A stretch of DNA of 64,000 nucleotides from Tillandsia leiboldiana. Its lineage: Eukaryota; Streptophyta; Magnoliopsida; Poales; Bromeliaceae. The stretch spans positions 56,942,544 through 57,006,543 of the forward strand of contig CM055060.1 in the NCBI GenBank assembly GCA_029204045.2, written 5' to 3'. Below, in pieces: positions 24,866-35,893 of the stretch (position 1 is the stretch's first letter; each line of letters opens with the position of its first letter). The notes under the pieces were generated by a model. The model had not been told where the DNA came from. It searched no databases and saw only the letters and a list, made by a program, of their open reading frames with translations. A program made the translations under genes and the position numbers.

Positions 24866-25674
24866 CACTATAAGAAAATTTTCATTATAAGAATAATTTT
24901 TTTACGACGTCTGAAAAAAAAGAGTCCTTAAGAAAAAAAATTTATAAATAAATCTATATAATATTATAATTTTAAAAATAATTTTATAAAATAAAATTAT
25001 AAAAAATAGATGTAAGTGGTAAGGTGAATCATTCATCATTTTTTAAAAATTTTTAAAATTTTTATAAACGGTGAACTATTAAGTGCTTTTAGGATGGGAG
25101 AAGAAAAAGAAAAAAATAAAACAAAAAATGTATTTTCTGCTGCGATTAAAAGATTATTGGATTGCTTCGAATTAAAATATAAAAAAGGTGAAGAAAATTG
25201 AGAATTTATTTGGAGTGTTTTCTCTGCCACCAACATCAAAGAAAGATGAAAAAGAAGATGACCGAGAAAAAAAAAAAGAAGAAGAAGAAGAGAAAGGACG
25301 ATAAAATAATAAATAAAAATAATAAAAATAAAAATAAAAATCACATTTTGGGATTAAAAGACTGATTAGGTGCTTTGAATTAAAATTTTTAAAAATAAAG
25401 AAAAATTAAAATTTTATTTGGTGTGTTCTTTTTCCCACAAACGGAAAGAAAAAGAGAGAAGATGAGCGGAGAAAAAAAACGAATAAATAATAAATAAAAT
25501 TATTGCAAGCGATGGATTATTTATTATTTTTAAAAAAACGGTGAATGATTAATCGTCTTTATGTATTGTATTTTTTATAGAATTATTTTTACAAATAAAA
25601 TTTTAATAGACTTAATTTTAAAATAAAAATTTTCAAGAGAATTATTATGCTATAATCTCTATCCCTAAGTATCC

Positions 25675-25710
<36 letters not shown>

Positions 25711-25990
25711 CAAATATCGAGGATTCAAATGAAGCATCAACATCTTTTCCACATTATCTATCGTATCGAATGAATTTATTGGAGACTAAATTAAATATTT
25801 ATTATTAATTTTTCAACGCGTAAAGCGTTTAAATTTTAAATTATTTTGATACTTTAAAGCTTCGAAATATATCTCACCGACGCATCGAATAAGTATCGAT
25901 ACATACGTGACGATTGGAAACGCTTTTACCATTAATTACTTAAAATAAAACATTAAAAAAACAACTTTAAATTTTATTTTTCTTGTAGTG
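24866..25990. mobile_element. Non-autonomous CACTA (En/Spm-type) transposon, 1125 bp
   Basis: The left end is CACTATAAGAAAA and the right-end complement is CACTACAAGAAAA. The 3-bp TSD TGG is present on both sides (24863-24865, 25991-25993). No transposase is encoded. Inside, an imperfect duplication of about 190 bp (near 25130-25330 versus 25338-25510) repeats an AGATTATTGG/AGACTGATTAGG...GAATTAAAA pattern, and (AT)n lies at 25679-25709. Confidence 0.88.
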
Positions 25991-26186
25991 TGGTAAGTGT
26001 AGGATCTGTGGATAATAAAACTATTTTATTTAGTTATTGGACAACTAATGCTTTGACCGAATCTGATGTTATTATATCCATTCTATGATTAATACACACT
26101 AGTTTATAGTTTATTATTCTGTAATATTGGAGCGTATATATATATATTTATTTATTTTGTTACATTATAGCTTCAGTAAAATAAAA

Positions 26187-26358
26187 GAGCAATGCTACAT
26201 GTACACCCCGAAGGAGTGTACATCATACACCTCCATCATTTTAATGGTGGCGATATTTTTTACGGGTCACATCAAGTGACCCATCATCACACCCCCACCC
26301 TTAGATGGGTGGGGTGTATGATGTACACCCCGAAAGGGGTGTACACATAGCATTTTCC
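26187..26358. mobile_element. Mutator-type MITE, 172 bp
   Basis: Terminal inverted repeats exceed 40 bp: the left starts GAGCAATGCTACATGTACAC and the right complement GGAAAATGCTATGTGTACAC, both running on to CATCATACACC. A 9-bp duplication AAAATAAAA flanks it (26178-26186 and 26359-26367). The 9-bp TSD and AATGCTA terminus indicate the Mutator superfamily. Confidence 0.85.
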
Positions 26359-26794
26359 AAAATAAAATTAAGGGTGAGGCAACACTCTAATATAATATAA
26401 TTTTGGGGTCAAGGCATGTCAAAGAGCCTTTTTTGATGGAGAAATTATATATTACATGCACTTTGCGCACCATACACCACCTATACTCTAAATCATCTAG
26501 GTCTTAAAATCATAATTCAAGTAGTTAGATGTGTACATGGAATAATATTCTGAAATTCAACTAATAAAAAGTTATAAATTAGAAACTCATTTTCCTCTTG
26601 GTAAAGGATTGAAAAATAAAGTTTTGACATATATAATTTTAAATACGTAATTAATTTAGATATAGTAAATTTATGTCTAATAAATTCTATAGATTTTTTT
26701 TTTTTTTTTTTTTTTTTTAATTTTTTTTTTTTTTTAACTCGTGGACCTTGTTTTATTCCCAAAAACCAAAAAGATCTCCTCTAAGGATTTGCAT

Positions 26795-26802
26795 TATATA
26801 TA
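26795..26802 (+). promoter_or_regulatory. Putative TATA box of the CYP735A-type gene
   Basis: TATATATA lies 61 bp upstream of the ATG at 26863, which would place the start of transcription roughly 30 bp downstream. Two long T runs (about 26694-26735) lie just upstream. Confidence 0.5.
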
Positions 26803-26862
26803 GTATCCATTTAGTGTTCCATTTGACACAACCTCCCCATTTCTCCTCCCTCTCTTGTAGCC

Positions 26863-29800
26863 ATGGAGAGTATAGTACAACTGTTCTCTACCTTAGCCCT
26901 TCTCTTCTTCTTGTTCTTCTTATTGAAGGCTACTTGGGTCACAGTCACTTGCTACCATACAACGCCCATGCGTATTCGGAGATTCATGGCGAAGCAAGGG
27001 GTTTACGGCCCGAAGCCGCGGTTTCTCGTGGGCAATCTCAAGGATGTCGCCGCCCTCGTCGCGAAGGCGACCGCCGAGGACATGGAGAGCATCAGCCACG
27101 ACATTGTCGGCCGCCTCATGCCCCATTATGCCCTCTGGTCCAAAACCTACGGTAAGGGAGGTACAAGATGATTCTCCGTGCAATTCATTAATACGTGTAA
27201 AAGAAAAAGAAAAATTGAACAAAGAGAGTATATATATATATTATTGTAGGTAAGAGGTTTATATACTGGTACGGGAGCGAGCCGCGGCTGTGCTTGGTGG
27301 AGACCGACATGATCAAGGAGCTGCTGTCGTCGAGGTTCGTGCAGCTCACGGGGAAGTCTTGGCTGCAGCGGCAGGGGTCGAAGCACTTCATCGGCCAGGG
27401 CCTACTGATGGCCAACGGCGCCAATTGGTTCCACCAGCGTCACGTCGTGGCCCCAGCCTTCATGGCCGATAAACTCAAAGTACATACATATACATATACA
27501 CATATACATACACACACATATATATACATACACATATATACGTGCGCATTTGTTTCGGAATACTCTCATTACAACAAAGAAAGAAAAACCGATTGGTACC
27601 GCTGGAATGACGTTTGATTGTCACCCTGCAGGGTCATGTTGGGTACATAGCCGAGTGCACTAAGCAGGCGATCAAGTCTCTCCGCGACGCGATCGAATCG
27701 CGGGGGGACAACGAGGTGGAGATCGGGGGCTACCTGACCCGGCTGACGGGGGACATCATATCGCGGACGGAGTTCGACAGCAGCTACGAGACCGGGAAGC
27801 AGATCTTCCACCTCCTCGAGCGTCTGCAACGCCTCACCGCGCAGTCGGGCCGCTATTTGTGGATACCTGGCAGCCGGTAAGCCACATACTCGACTTCAGC
27901 ATCATCCATCTCTATCAATTTACAAATCTAAATTATTCTTTACATCTCTGGCGTGTCCGACACTGTCGGTTAGTTTTGGACACAGTTTCGATTCCTACAA
28001 CTGGCTGGGGATTATCTTAATTTATATCTATTTATTTTTGTTTTTACATACGCCAGGTTCTTTCCGAGCAAGTACAGGAGAGAGATTAAGAAGCTGAAAA
28101 GAGGAGTAGAGGAATTGTTGATGGGGATAATACAAAGCAGAAAAGAGTGGGCGGAGGTAGGGAGGACGTCGTCGTACGGGAAAGGGCTTCTGGGGATGCT
28201 TCTAGCAGAGACGCAGAAACAAAAGCAGAAGCAGAAGCAGAAGCAGGACCAAATAAGTAACGATCAGGAGGGGTTAGGTTACAGTTTGCAGCTAGTGATG
28301 GATGAGTGTAAGACGTTCTTTTTCGCGGGGCACGAGACGTCGGCGCTGCTGCTGACATGGACGGTGATGCTGCTCGCGACGAATCCGGCATGGCAGGAGA
28401 GGGCCCGCGCCGAGGTGGCGCACGTCTGCGGCGGCGAGCCCCCCTCCGCCGACCAGCTCCCCAAGCTCACTCTGGTAATTAAATTTAGGGACAATTTTTT
28501 ATATATTTCTAAAAATTTTTCTGTTTTCATATTTACCTCTCTTAGAAGGCTAATATTAAAACTACCCTTCTTAGATTCCAACTTCTTTTCAAAATATCTC
28601 TGAAATTAAACTCTGTTAGTGTACCGTTTGGAGCTGCCGTTATCTGTGTGAAATTACCATTTTATCATTTCGAATATACCCTTCTACCATAATCAACTTT
28701 TTTTTTTTTTTATGTACCCTTAAGATGTTTTGGTAGACAGGGACAAAATAGATATTTCTGATAGTTTTCAACTCTGATTATTATTTAACTCTAGTTTAAC
28801 CCTAGTTAACTTAACAAAAAAAAACGATAGGGGTATTTTTAATAACGGTGGAACGTATGAGAGGTATATTGGAAAGAAAAAAATAAGAGGGATAAATCAG
28901 ATATTTTTTCAGATTTCAGGGATACACAGACAATTATCCCATATATAATTTAAAGTAATTAGCCGAAACATTTTTAATTTATTTAATTAATTATGTCGAT
29001 TATAGTAATAACCTATATATAATTTAACAAAACACATTTAGTTTCAAAAAACAATTAAATTCAATTTAAAACATATCTTTTCTCCTTTTCTTTTTAACTA
29101 GAATCCTCTCTGGGGCACAGATCTCCCCTACACTTTTTTACTTAAACACTTTAATTAATGTTTCGACTTTTACGAGTATTCACTTTCCTCTCGAAACCCA
29201 AGATTGACCTAATATTTTAAAAAATGAGTTTTTTAATCTTTCATGTGTAAAACAAGTTACTTAATCTATATATATACATACTTCGAACAAAGCTTAAAAA
29301 ATGGTTTCGCAAAAAGTCATAATTTTTTATGATGATGACAAATTGAAGCATAATAATATATACGTGAAGGTTTATATATATAGAGACTAAGATGTATAAG
29401 TAAAAAAGGATACAAAGTTGAAACATCCATGTACAGAAACTACCAGTACATTTTTTAGTTACTGCTAACTTATAGATGCAAAGGAAAAGGCTTTATATTA
29501 GTAAAACAAACGGAGACTACTCCCTGGAATAAAGGTAAGAATTTTGATACTTATAAATTTTTTATCATTAAATTTAGTTTTTAATTAATTTCACTTTTTA
29601 GATTGTGATATTTTATTAATTATTCACTAAATTCTAAAAAATCACTATTATTCTAATCTTATAAATTTTTATTTAAAAATAAAAAATGCGCAAATAATAA
29701 TAATTAACTTGGTGTTTTTAAAAGTATAGAGGCTCAATTCAGAATTTTAGATGTATGCCAATTTGGTATAGATTCCACTTTATCACCTTATAAATCAAAC

Positions 29801-30095
29801 TCTAATTACACTTTTATGGTGATTATTGTTGTCAAAGTTAAGCATGTTGCAATCACATATAACACATTAAACAACGCCTTTTTCCAAGAGGAACTCAATG
29901 CAAATGATGTAAAAAACTTACACAGAAATTTTTTTTCTTGTTCTTACTGGCTCTTCTCACTAATTAGGTGGTTTAATGAGCCAGGCAAGTGTTACTTGCT
30001 TTAAGTGTAATGTTATTTTTAATGATAAACTCCAATAGTCAATAGGAAGCAATCTCAAAGTGATTAAGTATTAGAGTCTAATTAATCACTGAGTG

Positions 30096-30134
<39 letters not shown>

Positions 30135-30819
30135 TATATATATATCATATTAAGGCCACCAAAGTGACTGATGACTTTGAATACACCAATTCTCCAAAAA
30201 GAGTTTGCTAAAAGGAACCATTAGTAGAATGGACCCTGGTGCAAATTAATATTATTTATCATGTAGTACAAATTAATGACCAAAATATTGGCATAATGGT
30301 GTATATATCCAGTGTTAATTTTGTAGAATTATAAATATACTTCTTGTACAAGATCAACTAAACTATTAATGTCTCATTTTTTTTTTCTTTTTGCAGCTAC
30401 ATATGATAATTAATGAGTCATTGAGGTTGTACCCTCCTGCGACGCTTTTACCGCGAATGGCATTCGAAGACATAAAGCTAGGAGACCTTCACATTCCTAA
30501 GGGCTTATCGATTTGGATTCCGGTGCTCGCGATACACCACGACGAGGAGATTTGGGGGAAGGACGTGCACGAATTTAACCCCGAGAGGTTTGCGGGGCGA
30601 TCGTTTACTCTAACTCGCAACTTCTTGCCCTTTGCTTCTGGCCCGCGCAACTGCGTTGGCCAGGCCTATGCCATGATGGAAGCCAAGATCATTCTCGCAA
30701 TGCTTCTCTCTAACTTTAGCTTCACCATATCAAAGAACTATCGGCACGCCCCGATTAACGTCCTGACCCTCAAGCCCAAGTACGGGGTGCCTGTTTACTT
30801 GACACCTCTTAGGTCGTAG
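26863..30819 (+). CDS. Cytochrome P450, CYP735A-type cytokinin trans-hydroxylase, 5 exons, 534 aa
   Basis: Exons: 26863-27151, 27250-27479, 27632-27876, 28057-28474, 30397-30819; 1605 nt with stop, and phases agree. An N-terminal membrane anchor (about residues 5-25, LFFLFFLL) indicates ER attachment. P450 landmarks: I-helix FAGHETS (about 344), ExxR as ESLR (401-404), FNPERF (about 455) and the haem loop FASGPRNCVGQ with Cys480. Long stretches such as HDIVGRLMPHY, GKSWLQRQG, MDECKTFFFAGHET and LPRMAFEDIKLGDL match the CYP735A subfamily as I know it. That subfamily hydroxylates isopentenyladenine-type cytokinin nucleotides to the trans-zeatin form. A Lys/Gln run (QKQKQKQKQKQ, about residue 295) in the loop before the I helix comes from an AAGCAG repeat. 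The last intron is 1.9 kb. No break is seen. Confidence 0.93.
28488..28940. mobile_element. Possible MITE-like inverted-repeat element in CYP intron 4
   Basis: The left end GGGACAATTTTTTATATAT and the complement of the right end GGGATAATTGTCTGTGTAT are alike over about 35 bp. The interior is AT-rich with paired motifs. It begins 13 bp after the exon 4 donor. No clear TSD is seen, so this is tentative. Confidence 0.45.
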
Positions 30820-32107
30820 CTTTCGTCGCGGAAATTGGTTCTAAAATTTTAATTTTCTATGTTTTCGCCTATCAGGCGAATCCTTGGTGCTATTTTTCAA
30901 TATTTTTTCTTGCCTTTTTTTCCCTTTTTCGGAATGAGCTTGAGAAGAATGAGAGTGTCTCGCAGAGAGGAGCCTTACTAATTAGTTCAATATAGAGCTA
31001 GTGGACATATCATATACTCCTTATATCAAAAGGCATGGATTCTTCCACCTTTTATCAATTGTGTGATCCTCAATTTTTCTAAAGCATAAATTTGCTCTAT
31101 CACTAATTAACCTTTTAGTGTAGGTATCCAATTAAACTTCTCGATCGATCGATCGTCTACAATTCAGCCCTTAATTAATCTCTATCTTGATCAAAAGGAA
31201 TGTACTGTTTTTAACACATTGCAAATTAAAATAAGGAAATATGAATTTGTAACAACCGAAAGGTACGTAGTTGTGGACTCAAAAAGCTGAAACCTGCTAA
31301 AAAGGTTAGGACGAACTAGTGCAATGCACCTTTTTTATAGCACAAAGTTTTAGTTATAAAGCAAAGCTATAGAAAGATAACGAAGGAGCAGTAGCAAAGT
31401 GCTTCTCCAGTGGTAGCTCCAGTACATTACTGCAACACATTTACAGTTGTAAAGCAAGGTAAATAAAACATAGATCCAAGGGACCTTTTGAACAATAAAT
31501 AAGACCACTATAGATCAAGTGCAAAACCATGGGTGCGAATTCAATTGTTGCTTCCCGAAAAGCTTGAGCATTCAATTTTGGAGCTGTAAAGTTTTACGCG
31601 TCTGTCGTCGCTGTCGACGAGGGCATCGATCAACTGCGAAAAGAAAATTCGTTCGCAATGTTCACGCGGAACCTTAGTTGTGCAACCATGATGAAAAATA
31701 AGTTTATAAAAAGATTAATATAATTAGAGGTTTGCATTTAGGCGCTAGAAACCAAGATTAGTGTCCATTTTAATAACATAATCGAGGCATTAAAAGCTTT
31801 GACAAGAACCCTATCTCCATTAATTTGTTTATTTATAAAAATTTAACACTCAGTAGCTAGACCACTATAGATGAATTTATTCTTCAACCCCACTCTAATT
31901 AGCTTTTGCATTAGCACGTGTATTCATATATTATGATATAGCTACTGAGGTACTGGATCCAATTAGCTTTTCTCGGGGGGGAGAGGATTGGTGGACTTTG
32001 AAAGTGCTTTAGTGGTTTAGTATTTTATTATTTATCCTTATGGTTGTTTTATTGTACAAAGCTAAGTGCAGTTAGCGACAGAGAAGAGTGGATAAGCCAC
32101 ACAAGTG

Positions 32108-32108
<1 letters not shown>
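30820..32108. other. Intergenic region downstream of the P450
   Basis: It holds the P450 3' UTR and then AT-rich sequence. The only coding-like segment is a possible orphan exon at 31541-31633 (separate entry). No other feature was recognised. Confidence 0.5.
31541..31633 (-). pseudogene. Possible orphan terminal exon (30 codons plus stop)
   Basis: On the minus strand a TTTTCGCAG acceptor precedes an open segment starting LIDALVDSDDRRVKLYSSK and ending in TGA. It is richer in GC and CpG than its surroundings. No upstream exon that could join it was found in the next kilobase and I do not recognise the protein. It may be a gene relic or chance. Confidence 0.22.

Positions 32109-32141
<33 letters not shown>
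32109..32141. repeat. (TA)n tract left of MITE 1
   Basis: A simple TA repeat directly before the first of three MITEs. Confidence 0.9.
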
Positions 32142-32143
<2 letters not shown>

Positions 32144-32153
32144 TCCAGGATCC

Positions 32154-32382
32154 GGCTACTATACTTTTATGAGTAAAATTTTTTTGTACTTATAAATTTT
32201 CATCCCTTGGATAAAGAAATGTGCGTTTAAGATTAAAGTAGTCCCTAAGATTTATACTATTTCCCCAACAATCTAGTAAACCCTAGAGGGGGACCACTAT
32301 CATCCTAACCGCACATTCCTTTATCCAATGGTGAAATAGTTATGAGTATAAAATGGTTTATACTCATAAGAGTATAGTAGCC
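32154..32382. mobile_element. MITE copy 1 (229 bp)
   Basis: Terminal inverted repeats: left GGCTACTATACTTTTATGAG, right complement GGCTACTATACTCTTATGAG. The interior reads CCCTTGGATAAAGAAATGTG and AACCCTAGAGGG. It lies between (TA)n tracts and is the same family and length as the copy at 32759. Confidence 0.8.
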
Positions 32383-32387
32383 CTACG

Positions 32388-32464
<77 letters not shown>
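32388..32464. repeat. (TA)n tract between MITEs 1 and 2
   Basis: About 77 bp of pure TA. Confidence 0.9.
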
Positions 32465-32465
<1 letters not shown>

Positions 32466-32468
32466 CTA

Positions 32469-32686
32469 GGCTGGAATACTATTAATAGTACCAAATTATT
32501 GGTGCTATTAAGTTTTTAACTCTTAGATTAAAAATTGTGTGGTTGAGATGATAGTGGGCCTCTTGGGTTTAATAGATGGTTGGGAAAATAGTAAAATCTA
32601 ACGGGTGAAAATGATCAAAATGGTTGATCTAAGGATAGAAAATTTGATAGTATCAATAACTTAGTACTATTAATAGTATAGTAGCC
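32469..32686. mobile_element. MITE copy 2 (218 bp), related family
   Basis: Ends GGCTGGAATACTATTAATAG and, as complement of the right end, GGCTACTATACTATTAATAG. It shares the GGCTACTATACT terminus with copies 1 and 3 but has a different interior (GATGATAGTGGGCCTCTTGG). Confidence 0.75.

Positions 32687-32691
<5 letters not shown>

Positions 32692-32754
<63 letters not shown>
32692..32754. repeat. (CT)n then (TA)n tract between MITEs 2 and 3
   Basis: CT repeat at about 32692-32718 followed by TA repeat at 32719-32754. Confidence 0.88.
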
Positions 32755-32757
<3 letters not shown>

Positions 32758-32758
32758 C

Positions 32759-32987
32759 GGCTACTATACTCTTATAAGTATAGGTTCCTTCGTACTCATA
32801 AGTTTTCGACCCTTGGATGAATGAATGTGCGGTTAGGATTATAATTGTCTCCTAGGGTTTATACTATTTCACCAACAACCCAGTAAACCCTAGGAGGCCC
32901 ACAATCATCCTAACCGCACAGCCCTTCATCTAATGGCGAAAAAATTATGAGTACAAAAAGGTCTATACTCATAAGAGTATACTAGTC
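32759..32987. mobile_element. MITE copy 3 (229 bp)
   Basis: Starts GGCTACTATACTCTTATAAG and ends with the inverted ACTCATAAGAGTATACTAGTC (last bases diverged). It is homologous throughout to copy 1, including the CCCTTGGATGAATGAATGTG and AACCCTAGGAGG segments. Confidence 0.78.
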
Positions 32988-33084
32988 ACTCACTAAATCC
33001 TAGAAGAATATTATCATTTGAATCGTACATTTATTCATCCCAAAACCGAAACCTAATAGCCAAGTATATATATATACTTTTAGG

Positions 33085-33292
33085 ATTCCTAAACCCTAAA
33101 CTCTAAATTCTAAACCGGCTCTTTTATGACTAGTTTGAGAATATTTCTTCAACAACAACTGCTTAAATATTTTAAAGTTCTAGAAAATTCTAAAATCCTA
33201 AACTCTAAATCCTATATCGGCTCTTTTATTATGACTAGTTTGAGAATATTTCTTCAACAAAAGCTGCTTAAATATTTTAAAGTTCTAGAAAT
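33085..33292. repeat. Tandem duplication of about 103 bp
   Basis: Two units share TCTTTTATGACTAGTTTGAG (TATTATGAC in the second), CTGCTTAAATATTTTAAAG and the following TCTAGAAA. The second unit has a 3-bp insertion. Confidence 0.8.
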
Positions 33293-33441
33293 TCCTAAAA
33301 ACTTTAGAATCCACTCTTTCAATAATCCAAAATTATGGCAGGATCTTTCATTAATAAAAGCACTCAACAAGTAGTTTAATTTTTTTGACCAAATTAAAAA
33401 GGTTTTACTACAATTTTGTGCTACGTTGAGTTCTAAAGTGC

Positions 33442-33446
<5 letters not shown>

Positions 33447-33493
<47 letters not shown>

Positions 33494-33693
33494 GAGCTCT
33501 AATAATAGAGCAACTGTTTTAGATAAAACTAGGGTTTACTTGGTCAAAATTAGGGAAAACTAGAGGTTCCTTTAGTTTGATTACTTAAGAGAAACAGGGC
33601 TGTTTCTAATTGGGCGAGTTCGATTACTTTAGAGTAGGTTAGGAACTCTTGTTTCAAGCCTAACCCTAGAGTTATTCAATCCTTACTTTATCC

Positions 33694-33734
<41 letters not shown>
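33447..33734. repeat. Two (TTA)n microsatellites with spacer
   Basis: TTA repeats at about 33447-33493 and 33698-33734, separated by about 200 bp of unassigned sequence. Confidence 0.85.
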
Positions 33735-33735
<1 letters not shown>

Positions 33736-33855
33736 GTCTTCAAATTGTTTTTTTTACAATTATTGCTATATACAAGTTTTCTTCAATTTGAAGGTAAAGA
33801 TAAAATTAAGTTTGTTATTCCATTATCCTCGAATATTGGGATAACTTAAAAGCTA

Positions 33856-34385
<530 letters not shown>

Positions 34386-34458
34386 AAAAAAAAAAAAAAA
34401 AATTCCATTCATATTGTCCCTCGGTATAAACCTTATTCCGGTGGGAGGGTGGAATAGA

Positions 34459-34490
34459 GCTTAACGGGTTATTCTGGGATAACCCGTTAA
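34459..34490. repeat. Inverted repeat (hairpin)
   Basis: Arms CTTAACGGGTTAT and ATAACCCGTTAAG are separated by 6 nt. A partial third copy of the right arm follows at once (ATAACCCGTTAAG near 34496). Confidence 0.8.
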
Positions 34491-34535
34491 GCAGATAACC
34501 CGTTAAGCAGAGAATATTTTAAATCTTTATCCTTA

Positions 34536-34885
34536 GGCCCAGTTTGGTTTGGATATAAATTTAAGAGGTATAAATTTTTTTATACCTGAGATAGCTTGCT
34601 ATTTCGGGATAATCAAGTATAAAAGTTAAATTACGTTTGGTTGAAAAGTTAGTATTATCTGAAATAGTTAAAATTGTGTTTGGTTAAAATTATGGAATAA
34701 TAGAGAATAGTGGAAAAATAAGATAGAATTTTTATAAAAATACCAACTTTGCCCTTATCTTTTTTCATAGAAAAATTAATTTAAATATTATATTAAATTT
34801 GAAACAATTTAATTATAAATAATAAATTATATCTTATCTAAAGAAATTTTTTTTTTAATATATAGTATATTTTAGTAAATGCAAA
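34536..34885. mobile_element. Dispersed repeat B, Tourist-like left end after TTA
   Basis: TTA is followed by GGCCCAGTTTGGTTTGG, a typical PIF/Harbinger terminus and target. The body is homologous to repeat A. It runs directly into the repeat array around the PIF transposase, so it may be that element's left end rather than a separate MITE. Confidence 0.5.
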
Positions 34886-34889
34886 ACCC

Positions 34890-35770
34890 AATTTCAAATA
34901 GCTACAGGTTGAATATCACATGGCCTCATATTACAAATAATAAAAAAAATCTTGATGAAAATCACATTGCCTTAAGTTCATATAGCCTCAGATTGGAATG
35001 CACGCTAACGTAAAAAAAAAAAAAAAAAACTAAGTTTAGATAGTTACAGGTTGGAAATTAAATTGCAAAGAAAAAAAATCAGAGTTCACATAGCCGCAGG
35101 TTCATATAGCCTCAGATTGGAATGTAAGCTAAAGTGAAGAAAACAAAAAAATTCCAAGTGTAGATAACTCATGTTTGGAAGTTAAGCAGTAAACAAAAAA
35201 AAAAATCAGTGTTCACATAGCCGCAGGTTCATATAGCCTCAGATTGGAATGTAAGCTAAAGTGAAGAAAACCAAAAAATTCCAAGTTTTGATAACTCCTG
35301 TTTGGAAGTTAAGCAGTAAACAATAAAAGAAATCAGTGTTCACATAGCCGCAGGTTCATATAGTCTGAAATTGAAATGTAAGCTAAAGTGAAGAAAACAA
35401 AAAAATTCCAAGTTTAGATAACTCATGTTTGGAAGTTAAGCAGTAAACAAAAAAAAAAAATTAGTGTTCACATAGTCGCAGGTTCATATAGCCTCAGATT
35501 GGAATGTAAGCTAAAGTGAAGAAAACAAAAAAATTCCAAATTTAGATAACTCATGTTTGGAAGTTAAGCAGTAAACAAAAAAAAAAATCAGTGTTCACAT
35601 AGCCGCAGATTCATATAGCCTCATATTGTAAGGTATGCTCAAGTAAAGAAAAAAAAATTACAAGTTTGGATAGTTACAGGGTGGAAGTAAAGGTGCAAAC
35701 ATAAAAAGTCAGACTTCACATAGCATTAGATTGGAACTAAAGCTAAAGCAATTAAATACATAGCTACAGA
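34890..35770. repeat. Tandem repeat array left of the PIF transposase (period about 125 bp)
   Basis: Five or so units of about 125 bp each contain TTCACATAGCCGCAGGTTC, ATATAGCCTCAGATTGGAAT, AAGCTAAAGTGAAGAAAAC and GTTTGGAAGTTAAGCAGTAAAC. Units are similar but not identical. The core word CATAGCC(T/G)CAG also fills the right-hand array. Confidence 0.88.
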
Positions 35771-35893
35771 GTCACCAAACATTCAATATTACGTTCTAGC
35801 AAATATAATTAGTACATTAACTTAAAAAGCATATATAAAATCGTCAAGTTCAATAAATATAAAAAGTTATTACATCATCTCGGATATGCTCTC

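Noticed and set aside
29816..30004. 62-codon open frame in P450 intron 4
   Set aside because: AT-rich, no similarity recognised, and inside a well-supported intron.
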